DNA of 64,000 bases, taken from positions 1,488,001 through 1,552,000 of the forward strand of contig NC_018386.1 in the NCBI RefSeq assembly GCF_000208865.1. Reading direction: 5' to 3'. The notes under the pieces were generated by a model. It made no database searches, had not been told where the DNA came from, and saw only the letters and a list, made by a program, of their open reading frames with translations. Positions 10,857 through 22,469 of this stretch are shown here, piece by piece. How positions within the stretch are numbered: the stretch's first letter is position 1; every line of letters begins with the position of its first letter. The translations under genes were made by a program, and so were the position numbers. Origin of the DNA: Neospora caninum Liverpool. Its lineage: Eukaryota; Apicomplexa; Conoidasida; Eucoccidiorida; Sarcocystidae.

Positions 10857-13854
10857 TTACAGTTCATCCTTTTTGTCTGCTTTCTCTTTCTTTTCCTCGG
10901 TTTCCTCCTTGCGGTCCACAAACGACGGCATCTTGCTGGAGGGCACGACCCTGAAGCGGGCGTTTCCTGGGGACAAAACACACAAAGATACTCCGATCAC
11001 ATAGGGCGCATGCACTCTCAAACCTACGCACATGTGTGAGCCCCCCCCCCCCGGCATATATGCGTGAGGATATATACACAGACTGGTTGTATTGGCTTGG
11101 GTCCGCCAGCTTCTTGCTTAGGAACCTGCGTTGAGGCACCCGACGTGTGCTGCGCCTATTCTTCATTTGCTGCAGTATCTCCTTGTACCAGTCCGGAAGT
11201 CCCATTGCCACTCCATCTCACACCGTATTCGCATACGAAGACGGAAAGGCGGATGAGCATCTGCACGGAACTCACCGGAAGAGATTTTGTTCAGAAGGTT
11301 CGCGATGTCCTCCTTGGAGAGAGGCTGGAGACGAAACACAAGTCAAACAAGAGATACAGCAATAGAGGCGGCCGCTCCTCGACCGAAGGCTTCTCTTCTC
11401 TCTGAAGCTTGTCGAAAAGAAGAAACCAACCACGAAAACGTGTGAATGCCTTCTCTATCTCTGGCCCTCGATTCTCGCCTCAGATTCCTTCTGTTTGTTG
11501 GTGATAAGTCACGGGTTGCACAAAAGATCTGCCTCTCCTCGCGGTTCATAAGCAGCACACGCGAACACACCGATACACATAAATACACAATACATGCGCA
11601 CAGGTCTCCGGCCGGAGACTCGCCCATACTGGCGTCGACGGGGCCATTCCTTGGAGGCGACGCCCGCAAGACGAAAACCCACAAAAGCAGGCACGCGTAA
11701 AACTGATGAGGCATCAAGACACCCGAGTGGGAGACACGCACATCTCCGAATCTACACGGAGCGGAAGAGGAAGACTCGCAATTTAAAGACTGCCTCGACG
11801 AGGCAAATGCATTCTTACACCCGCACATATATCTACAGATACGCTCTCACCTAACCAGGAAATCCCCCGTATCTCCACACGCCCATAAATATCCAAAAGT
11901 CATGGATGCGTGGTGTGAAGTCGAGAACGACGACTGATGGTTTACCTTGTCTGTGTCGATTTTGGTGAAGCGCGTTTTGAGATGAGGGTTGAAGACGACT
12001 ACAGAGGGGTAGGCGTCAATCGCAAACAAGTCCCGGAAACCTGTTTCCGTGTCGACATCCATGTACATGAATCGGAAGTCGGGCCCTTTGCCGCTGTCGT
12101 ACTGGTACTTGAGCGATTCGAGCATGTCGGTTTCCTCCGGTGTCAAGTCGCGCCCCTGCTTGAGGTAGATCACGCAGAGCGCCTTCAAACTCTTCTTGAA
12201 GCACAAGTCGATGTTGGACCTCTTCGTCAACTCTGGAATAACTTGGAACTTCCTGAAGGAAACCGCGAGGAAATCACGTGAGACCATTTAAGGGTGGAGA
12301 GACGCGTGCGGGAGCCTAGGTATAAAACCCCTAGAAGCGCTCTTCCGCTTCTGAAGCCCCTTGCGATCGCCGTGTCCACATCTGCCGTAGCGCTTCTGTT
12401 TCGAGCCTCACAGTCCCCTTACTAACGCCTAACTTTCGCCACAGGTGCTCCTTCGCTCTTCTTTCTCTTTCCTTACCACGGCTGCGTTTCAGGGGTTGGC
12501 TCGGCTTTGGGAGTGTGGTCGGAGAAGCCGCCTCCGAGGACGAAGGTCTCCGAGAAGACGTTAAGCCAGTCGAAGAGCACCTGGAAGTTGAAATCGCCCT
12601 TGTAGACCTCGTCCTTCTTGTCCTTGCGCGTCACGACAATGTGGGGAAACTTCGTGACGCGGTACTTCTTCACCACTTCGGGGAGTTTCTCGGCAGAGAT
12701 CAGCAGCAGATGCAACTTGTCCTGCAGACACGAGAGGAAAAAAAAACACCCCGCGAGTGGACACCGGGAAGAGACGGAGCAGACGGAGCCCGGGAGACGG
12801 CCCCGGTCGCGAGAAGAACACGGGGCGAGGAGAAACGGGGGAAAGCTCAGATGCATGGCAGACTCGAATGCGCTGGAACCTCCTTAGGTGCGGCGCAGAA
12901 AAACCCTGAAAGGCCGCGTTGTGCTTCGCTTCCTTGCATCTCCACCCGTTTCCCCCTTCTCTCGAAAGTTCGCGCTTTCCTTGTGCGTCCCCGTGGCGTC
13001 AAACCCCTCGCATCTTTTCCCTCGTTCCGCGCCTTGGTCTTCTTGCGCTCTTCCCCCACGTTTTCTGTTCCTCTGAATCCCGGCAGCTTCTGCTTCGCTG
13101 TCCACCGACCTTGAAGGCAGTGCTGAGGGCTTTGAGCAGAATCGACGCCTTCGGCTTATCGGAGAAGACGAGGACCTTGGGGACTTGAATGTGGGTAGCC
13201 ATCGCCTTCTCGAAATCCTTCATCTCCTTCGGCACAATAACGCTGGAGGGAATGAGCGGGCCGACTGCCTTCGAGAGCGAGGCGTAGTCAGGCGTCCCCT
13301 GCAGCACGCGACACAGCGAAACGCAAACGCGCGTCTTCACCCCCCTCTCCCATTCCACGTTTTTCCCAGAATGCACAGAGCCGCTCGTCTGGGTCTCTCC
13401 GCGCAGCAGGCCTCTCCTCTCTGCTCTCCACAACCGATCTTTTCTCGCTGCCTTTCTTGTCTCTCACCTCGAATTTGTAGGGTGGCAACGGGAGCGGCGG
13501 GAAGATCAGGATGGTGGGGTACGAGGCGACGTTTTGATCTTTGCACAGTTTCGGGCTCTCACCGCAGTCCACTGCGAGGACACCAACCATGCCTTTCATC
13601 TTCTTGGCGAGAGTGTTGAACTCGCCGTCGAGCAGATTCTGGCACTCTGCACAGTCGTCCTTGTAGAACAAGACCGCAAAGACTTGGTGAGAGCGGAATT
13701 TCTGAACTTTCCCGTCCCAGTTCTGTTGCGTGACGAGGGCGACATCGTGAGTCATGGGGTCGATCCGGATCCTCGCTCCCTCCACAGAAGCCGAGGCCAC
13801 GAGGGCGAGACAGCAGAGAGCAGACAGCACCGCGCGGAGACGCAGAGACGCCAT
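10857..13854 (-). CDS. ER-resident thioredoxin/PDI-like protein with CAEC motif and KDEL
   Basis: Exons in transcript order: 13854-13468, 13298-13110, 12721-12477, 12252-11946, 11324-11276, 10966-10857. The 1287-nt CDS encodes 428 residues and all junctions agree in phase. Residues 1-23 form a signal peptide (MASLRLRAVLSALCCLALVA). A thioredoxin-like domain follows, with CAEC at 68-71 where canonical PDIs have WCGHC, and SYPTILIF as the cis-Pro segment. Two further thioredoxin-fold-like segments follow: one around KLPEVVKKYRVTKFPHIVV, one ending AIDAYPSVVVFNP. A charged E/K tail ends in KDEL, the ER retrieval signal. This is a lumenal oxidoreductase or chaperone of the PDI superfamily. The CxxC cysteines are present, but the flanking Trp and Gly-His are absent, so isomerase activity is uncertain. 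Confidence 0.92.
11041..11052 (+). repeat. Poly-C tract
   Basis: An uninterrupted run of 12 C, inside the last intron (10967-11275) of the PDI-like gene. Confidence 0.9.
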
Positions 13855-16800
13855 CTTGGGTTTTCGAGAAACACCGAGAAGAGACGAGAGGACAGGGTCC
13901 GCAGACCGAAAAACAGAGAGCCCAAGGCAAGGCGCGAGACGGCGAAAAAGGGGGACGCGCGTGAGGGAAATCGAGAACCTAGAGGGCAACCTGTGCACAC
14001 AGAAGAGAGAGACGATGCGGGCACAAAAATAAGGCGCACATACAAGCAGACGGAAACGGACACGCTGAGAATGAGAGAGACAGGTTCCTATCTTCACTCG
14101 GCGTGGGGTCTCGTGGAGACTTGGGAAGGCGCTGCCTCAGGGAGAAACGATTCGTCGCGCCAAATTTTCGGAGACTTGCTTTCACACGGTCCAGAATATC
14201 TTTCCAAGAAAAAAGGCAAACACCTGTAGTAAGTATCAGTCTGAAACGCGAAGAACTCGACGCAGAACTGCCCGGAAGACAACCAAACGTAGTTGTGAGG
14301 CTTTCAGCCGAAGCACAGAAAAACATTGCACAGACCAATCGCTCGCTTCCAGTGCTGAAGACTCCATGGATCTATATATATATATATACGCTGTTAAAAA
14401 CTCTTCACAGGAATCGAGGAATGTTCGACTGCCACAAACTGTACACCCATACATTTTAGATCTTCCCTACAGGCACTCATCTCTAGGCATTATGTAGGAC
14501 TATCAGCTGCATATTGTCTCTCTGTCGCGTTCTGGCCTTTCCTTCTGTCTAGGGAGAGCAGCGGATGCAGGATGTCTGAATGCCTCACACACCACCCCAC
14601 TTCGCACTTTTGTTCTTCTTCGCGCTTGCGAGACCCTAAACGAACATGCGGCCTCTCGCTGTCTGTGTGCGACAGAACATGACGGAGGAAGGGAGCGCGA
14701 GAGCAGCACGGCAGAAAAGAGACGAGAGGCTCGGGGATCTAAAGCCGGCTTTCCACGGCAAGAAAAGAGAGATGCTGCTGGATTCTTTTGAGGGCGACGA
14801 GCGACAAAGCGATCTTTGTGTCTCTGTGGTTTCCCCAGGAGGCTCTCGACGTCTCGGCGTCGCAACCCACTTTCCCTTTTCCCTCTCCTGTCTATTGATC
14901 TTCTGGAATGTTTTTCCCGTTTGAATGCTACGTTTCTCGCGAAAAAAGAGACCACCAAGAAGACACGGCTGGCGCAACACCTCCCGCGCAGTACAAGAAG
15001 TCCATGTGTTTTCCCCGGCCCCTTTTCTGTCCTTCACGTTCATACCACCCCGAGCGAGGCTTACCGCGTAGAGAGGCGATGGAGAAAAAGGTTGAGGGAG
15101 GCAAAGTACAGGGAGAAGCGTAAAAAGAACAGCACGCAGGCACGCACTACGAAAACACAGACCCGTGCCACAGAACAGCGGGGGCGGGTAAGAACTGAAA
15201 AACGCACCCACGGGAATGGGGAAAAACAAGAAAAACGGAGTTGCGGAGCCAATCGCCTTGCGAACCACAGAGAAAAAGACGGAAACGCGTGGGGACAGAA
15301 GACAGATGGCGACGACGGAAAAGTAGAAGCCGAGAGACAGAGTGACCAGGACCGGAAAAGAAGCGCGCGAGCGCGTGGTCCCGGACAGAGAAGACAGAAG
15401 ACTGCACACGCGCTGTATGTACAGGTGCGTGTGGCCGGGTGGAGACAGCTCTGATGCCCTACTCGACCAGGCAAGAGAATTCCCTGTTTCGCTTGCACAG
15501 ATAAAGGCGGAATAGACGGAAACTAGGGACGAAAGATACAAGGAGAAAGGCAACCGGTGCGTCGAGAGAGAGAGGAGAGACGGAAAAGGGGTGAGGAGAA
15601 CGGCCGCCGCGCTGGGGTCGCGATGTGTGAAGGGCTCGAGGTCCACGCACCCGAAAGCGGGGAAGGTGGGCGCTCTACTCAGGTGTACATACACTTCAAA
15701 ACCGAAACCGCCAGAAATCGGAAAATGCCAACGTCTTCTGCCCTTCGTTGCCTCTTTTAGGCGGGCACCAGATGCGTGCGAAGAAAATTTTTGTCTATGT
15801 GTACCGATACGCACAGTGCATCATACGCACATCCCTAGATACGGTAGATACATACACATATATATATTTAGTTGTATGTATAAACATCTATATACGCATG
15901 CACATATGTATTTCTCTGTATGTAATATTGCGTACACAGGTGTAAGGATGACTGCGCCGGAAAAACGGTGCTGCAGAGGGCCTCCAGAGGAAGGGGAGGC
16001 AGCGGCAGTTCTTCGTGGTCTCTCTGTTTCGTTTTATGGTCTCTCTCGCTGTTGTGAACCTGAAAAAGCCTTTCTAGGCATTTGACATTATTGCAGAGAA
16101 CAAGAGATATCTATGGGGAAGAGATCTGTGCGGAGTCGCTTTCTTCGCCACTGAGAGGTATCTGCTCCTCTTGCCGCACGTGATTCAATGTATCTGTTGT
16201 CTTTTGCACTCACACACTCTCGCAGCCGAACACAAGTAAGAGGAGGGAGAAGGCTTCGAAGGCACGGCATATCTCTGGCGCTGAAAGAGTTGCTCTGTCC
16301 TCATTGCGTTTTTTCCCTTCAAAGCCAGGAGTGTTTATTCACGGAGGAGCCCGAGGCTCGCCGAGAGAGACTCAGTCCCAAACTTGCAGGAACAGAGAGA
16401 AACCTTTCAGCGAAAGAGACACCAGCCTTTATATATATACCTACAGAGAGATGATTCGCTGAAACATGCCCCTTCATGATATGCACATATATAACTATAC
16501 GTATTTATATAGATAGTTATGTATGTATATGTCTACATATACGTACTTCTCTTCACTTGGACTAACTTCACCGAACGGCTTCCTTTCCTCTCTGGGCGTA
16601 TATGGCAGCTCTCTGCTCGATTGGTTGTCAATAGCAAAAGAGCAGTGCTCGTGAAAGGTGGATCTCGTGGTGAGTCCCACGATTACAAGACTCTTAGAAG
16701 GAAGGGAAATGCGGACAGCAATACGTGGTTCGTTGCCAGAAAGGAAATTGCCGGCTTTGGCACGCAGCAGATCTTGATTTCCAGTCTTTGTTGTGTCTTT

Positions 16801-19476
16801 CGTGGCATCTGTTTGCACAGAGTCCTCCGACGTGTGTTTCGTGGCAAGGCCACTCGTTTGCTCTCGCACTTTAGTGGCCTTTTGCGCTCCGTTGGCGGTG
16901 TGGAAAACGCCGGTATGACAGTACGACGCTCAGCCTAGAATAGTGAGGAACCCTTCGCGCGGCTGTCTTGCAGCCTCATCAGCATTCTTCGATCCAGCAT
17001 CAGCTTAGATTCGTGGACCTTCGAGAGTTGCGAACGCGGAAACAACGGTCCCTTACATCGACATACTTATACACGCGTTTCCCGGCTTTCTAACATAGCA
17101 CAGAGCCTCCCTTGACAATCGCGCATACTTACGTGCCGAGATGCTTCACGGGGAACACATGCTGGTTTAAAAAATACACAACGCAAATGCTTGATCTTGC
17201 GTTCTTTCGCAAACGTCGACACAAAGCATACGACCGAACACAGACTCATGACTCCGGCGCTACCACGCACGAACCGACGTCTTGGCGTCTACCCTCTTTT
17301 CACTTAAGTGTACCTCGATCTACAGATCTACTTATTCATACATAGGGATATGTTTTTGTATGGATCGTTGTTGAGGGTTCCCCGGTGAAGATGATTGTCG
17401 AGGAGACGGCATTATTTTGTCGCCCAGACTTTTTCCCTACACCAAGAGTCGCCCGCGTTCTGAGGTCTTGTCACCTTTTGCCTGCCGTGCTTCGTGGAGA
17501 GGCGTTCTCTGTTTTCTCCACACGAAAGTAAATAGAAGGCGATGGAAGGGACGCGTAGATACGGCTATTTTGTGTATTTCTCTACTCCGTGGGGGGTGCG
17601 TAAACGGCAGAGCCGGAGGTGGCCGCCGGCTGTCCAGAGGCGGGAGGGCACCAAAACGAGGTCGCGACTGTCTCCGTTTTTGCAGTTTCGATCGATCGCG
17701 CGCGCGCGAGATCCAGATGGCAAAAGAGAGGAAATGACCGACGGGAATTGCCGCCTCGAGAGGGGACTTGCGAGAGAGCGAATCGCGGAAAAACGCGGCA
17801 AATCAGCAGAGATGGGCGCACGCCGGGAGGCCAAAGTGGGGGGTAGCGTTTTTGACCGGGTCATCCTGCAGCGACGCCCTACATCTAGAAATATAGATGT
17901 GCTGGCGCGTGTGTCCAGACACACGCGTGGCGAACAGAGAGAGGGGGGCAAGGCGAGAGAAACGCGGTGCTCTGTTAGGAAACCGTTCCAACTGCATTTT
18001 TTGTACAGATCGCCGGGGGGAGTGTTGCAGTTCCGCGCCTTTCTCTTCTGTGCGCCATTTCCGCGCGTTTTCCCGGCTTCTCTCCCACGCGACACGCCAC
18101 GTCTCTCTCGTGTCCTGTGTTTCCCCCGCTTTCTCGGCCCAAAAAAACTCCTTGCGCCTCGCTCCTTCGGTCCCTCGGCGGGTCCGTCCTGCCTGGTGCT
18201 TCGCAGGGACGCCGACACACTCGTTCCTTTTGCTCTCAAAGCCATTTTCGACTTCTGCTCGGGTCTTCTCTTCGCTGCGAGCGGCGCCGTCTTCCGTCTC
18301 CTTTCGCAGGAACAGCACACGCAGGACGAACTCAACTCCTCAACTCGAGGTGGATCTTCGTTTTCGGCCCACCAGAAAGGGAGGCACAAAACTGCAACCT
18401 TCTCGATGGAGAGGAAATGACTCTGCCGACGGATAAGCACTGGTTTTCGTTCTCTGGCTTCTCTCCGCCAGAACAGAGCCGCGTTCTTCTTTTGCCGCAC
18501 ACCTGTGCCACGTCGAAACCAGATCTGTGGAGACTGAGGTGTACATCCACCTGACTTTCGTGGAGGCCAGAATGGTTCCGCGGATGGCTCGGTCTCTTCG
18601 GAATCGCACGGATTCCAGAATTTTTCCGCTCTAGAGAAAGCGCTGTTCGCTCTCCTGTCATGACCGCGTCCCTCCTTTCTGCGCGTTTGCTTGCCTTTCC
18701 AGTCCCGTCTTCAGTCTGCAGGACACAGCTTGGAAACGCGAGTGTTGTTTCCGGTCCAGCGAACTTCCGTCACCTCAACGCATGCAACCCAGGGTGTTTC
18801 CCCTTCGTTTCTGACTCTGAGAGCCCTTCCGCCGCGCTCTCTCTCTGCCACTCTCTATGACTCCTCGTGAAAAAACCGAAAAAGGGACAAAGGAACTTCA
18901 AAGCCCGTTTCTTATATGGAACCGCTGTCGCCGTGCCAAACTGAAGGAGCGCCTTCCGCACTCGAGACAGGCTGAAGCAAACCCACAGCTGGATCGTTTT
19001 CTAGGACACCGTTGTTCCACTCCTTCTCCGACTTTCATCTGTTTGCGCGGTTCCTGAACTGCCTCGTTTCTCTTAGGAGACACAGGACCCGTCTTGCGTG
19101 CCTGTCCGCTTTGGCGGTTCCTCGTGCGGAACAGTCCTGATGAAATCCTTTTCGAGGCACAGGGTGGCGAGTTTTCCGAGGTTCACGAGACCGTCCAGGG
19201 TCGCCCGTCGACTCCGTCGCCGCATTTTTCGTTCCTTTCCCCGCCCCAACACACACGCGTCTCTAGTCGTAAAAAAGGAGGGACTGAACTTTTCTCTCCA
19301 ATCCTCGTGCCCGAACGGCTCGCTGCCGTGACCGAATCTTCTCCCTTCGCGCAGCCACTTGGCTGTCTGTACACTCCGCCGCGCCCAACCGCCTTTCGAC
19401 TGCTGCGTCTCCCTCTCGCCGTCTCTTTCTTGACGGCTCGCCTCTCTGCTCTCCGGCTGTGAAACGGACACCCACC
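13855..19476. other. Intergenic region between divergent genes
   Basis: This stretch separates the minus-strand PDI-like gene from the plus-strand GT4/GH13 chimera and should hold both promoters and 5' UTRs. It alternates purine-rich and pyrimidine-rich blocks, which leaves long ORFs open by composition (for example 14636-15814 on minus and 17542-18420 on plus), plus TA/ATGT-rich patches near 15850-15930 and 16430-16550. None of these ORFs shows a domain or splice-linked neighbours, so no gene is called. Confidence 0.5.
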
Positions 19477-22427
19477 ATGACTCGCTCGGCGGTCCCTGAG
19501 CGCCCCGCGCACCCTGAGGAGGCAGAGACCATGCATGCGGAGTTGCGCAACGGCTACCCTTTCAACGAAAGACAGCAGTACATCACCAAGTTCCCCAGTA
19601 GCTCTTTCCTTCGCTGCTCGCCTCCCGACCAAGTCACGGCGGACACGGCGTACACGGCAGATGTGTCGGTTTCCGAAGTGAGGCACAACTTTTCGGAGGG
19701 AAACTCGCGCGTCCGTGCTTGAGAATGCCAGGCCTCCGCTCGAAACTCGCGCTTAGCAACCGTCTGCATCCCCCCATGCACGCTGTGTCTTTTTCGACAT
19801 GACTTTCCACCTGTTTCTCCAGTTGTCTCCCTCCCCCTAGCCCCTGTGTACGAAGATTTGCCGGCCTGTGTACACGCAGCCGCCGCAGGTGGGCATACAC
19901 TATACGCGGTATGTATATGTGTATGTATGCAGGTATGTATGTATGTATGTATGTATGTATGTATGCATATATATGTGTGTGTGTAATGCATGTCTATGTA
20001 TCTGTTGTTCTGCTTTCTTTGAATGCTTTCTGCGCGTACAACACATGAACCGATGGCTGGTAGTTTCTTGTACACCATTGGATAGACACCTGGACACATC
20101 CGCATGCGTATCTCCGTAAATGGACGCAAGTGCACTTAATATGTTGTTTCATTGTATACATAAACATCTTGCCACGCTTTGTGATTTGTCTTTGCCTTGT
20201 ACTTGAGGGAGTTCAGCGGCCCGGCCCAGGTGCGGTGGCTCTGTGTATAGGTGACGCTCGACAGGACCAGCGTTTCTGTGCGATTCGTCTCTCGGTTCTC
20301 TTCTGCAGGAAGACCATGAAGTTATCGTTGAGAGTTTTTTGGAGTTTACGCGTGCCGTTCGGGGCACGCAGTTGCAGCTGCTTCGTGAGAAGTTCCCTTT
20401 CGGCGGTCCCACTTCCCCAAGCCTCTCCGCAGCAGCTTCTGTCTCTTCTGTCTTGCCCTCTCCCCTCGCGCCTCGCCCTGAAGACCGGGAGGCGAAGAGG
20501 CGGCTTCTGTACCGCATTGTGGAAGGAGGTTTACAGCCTGGCGTGCTGTCGCAGTTCCTCCATCACGGCGTGCACCATCCGCAGGGGGTCTCTTCTCGGG
20601 CTTCGCCCAAGAGCGGGAAAAGCCATCGAAATGAGGCCCTCGAGGTGACGGTGTCGACAGCAGTCTCGGCATCGCCTTCCACCTTGTCTCTTCCTCCTGG
20701 CGAAGGTTTGGATGGCAGCTTTCTTTCGCCTTCATGCTCCTTGTCGCATGCAGAGGCCGCCGCCGTGATTGCGGCTCGCGTCGACGCGGCCAGCTCGGCG
20801 GGGGTTGCCTTGCCTGGACAGCTGCAGGCGCTCGTGTCCCACTTGGAGCATCGGCTGTACAGACACCGCAGGGAGAAGCGCCAGGGCGACGAGTCCCCGA
20901 AGGCTGCGGGTCTCGCTTCGGAGGAAGAAAGACGGAGGCACGCCCCTTTTCGAGCGTCCACCTTGCAAACCAGTGAAGAAGACTTTCACGGCGAGTTCAA
21001 AGACGGGACGGACGATCGCGTGAAAAAGACGCGCGTCCTCGTCGGGGGGTCTCTTCTGCCGCTCGTGCTGGATGGCACTGCGGTGTACGTACAGGAGGCG
21101 TGGCTGCCCAGACAGCCCGCCGACGACAGGGAGGCCCCAGAGCAACCGGGAAACGAAACCGGAGGAGAACAGAGAGAAGCGGGAGAGAAGAGGCAAGAAG
21201 ATGGCGCTTCTCCGGGCGGCACCGGCGTGTGCTCAAGTCCGCGGCCTGCACAGACTGGAGAAGAAAGAAGCGCCACGTGTCTCGGCGGAACTGAGGCGCA
21301 CCTTCTCGACGTCTTGCACGAGTTCACCTACGGGGGTAGCTTCAAAGTTGCGGCACGCAGTTCCGAGGAGGTAAATGACGAAAGGGACGTGTTGACGGGA
21401 AAGACATCTCTAGCTCTCTAAAAAAAAGAGACTCGCGTTCGGCCGGAAAGACGCGTGCCGTCGACTTCCCGTTCTGTTTCACCGTGCTTCTGTCCACTTG
21501 AGCCTTTTGTGGAGATCACACTTTGCAGCGCGAGAGAAGACAAAACGGTCTCGTCTTTGCGTCTCCTCGCCTGTGTCTCGGCGGCGTTTTAGAGACTCGG
21601 TGTTTTTTTTCGGGTGGAGGCGTCGCTGACAGAGCTCGCCGAGCGAACTAGGGGACTTACCTGCGAAAGCGGCTGCCTCTTCCCACGACTTGTCTCTGCA
21701 TGTCTTTTCCGTGCTTCCGCGGGCTTCTTCGGAAGGCCATCCAGACATGCCGCTTGTCGAGAAGACGGAAAAGAGCAAACAGGATCTTGCTGGCGAGCGG
21801 GTTCGTTTTCGCGTTTTGTGCCTGCAGCGGCGCGAGACACACACGCATAAGGGGGGAGAAGAGACCGACGCGGCGATTGAAGCGAGTGTCGTTGCACTGC
21901 TGGAAGGTCCCCGAGAGAAAGAACCTGGTGTACGGACGCCAGAGGCCGAGCCACGAGACACGGCGTGCAAACTGTCTCTCTACTTCCACTTCAGAAAGTA
22001 GGACACAATGGGACAGAACTGACTCCGTTTCTTCCGCAAGACACCTTTTCTATCTTGTCTTTCGTTTTCTGTGGTTCGTTTTCTGTCGTCTTTCCCTTTA
22101 TGTCCCTTCCATCTCGTCTCCCCTCTCTTCGCTTCCTCGTGTTTTGTTTCGTTCAGCTCCGAGGAGATGGTGCAGGCGCTCGCAAGTCCCGAGTGGGCAA
22201 GTTTCCAGGCGGCGTTGCGGCTTCTCTGTGTCTCTGACTCGCTGACGTCGAGGATCTTCCACGGAGTCGTTCATTCCGGTCGAGAAATGACAGGCCTCCA
22301 TTCTGTCGCGCCTCCGGTTCTGGACCTTTCGCCTCGTCCGCCGGAGGTGCGTTTCCCCGTTTCATGTGCATACCCCCACAAAAGACCGACTCGGCCTTAG
22401 GCAGGGGTGTGGTCTCCATCCATCCAT

Positions 22428-22469
<42 letters not shown>

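Noticed and set aside
12515..13114. 199-codon plus ORF across the PDI-like locus
   Set aside because: Shadow of the well-supported minus-strand exons, and it runs through an intron.
14636..15814. 392-codon minus-strand ORF upstream of the PDI-like gene
   Set aside because: Low-complexity Ser/Leu/Arg composition, overlapped by a 212-codon ORF on the other strand, no domain and no splice partners. It is open because the + strand is purine-rich.
17542..18500. Two opposed ORFs of about 300 codons (plus 17542-18420, minus 17565-18500)
   Set aside because: They overlap almost completely and both show R/S-rich shadow composition. More likely the promoter or 5' UTR of the GT4/GH13 gene.
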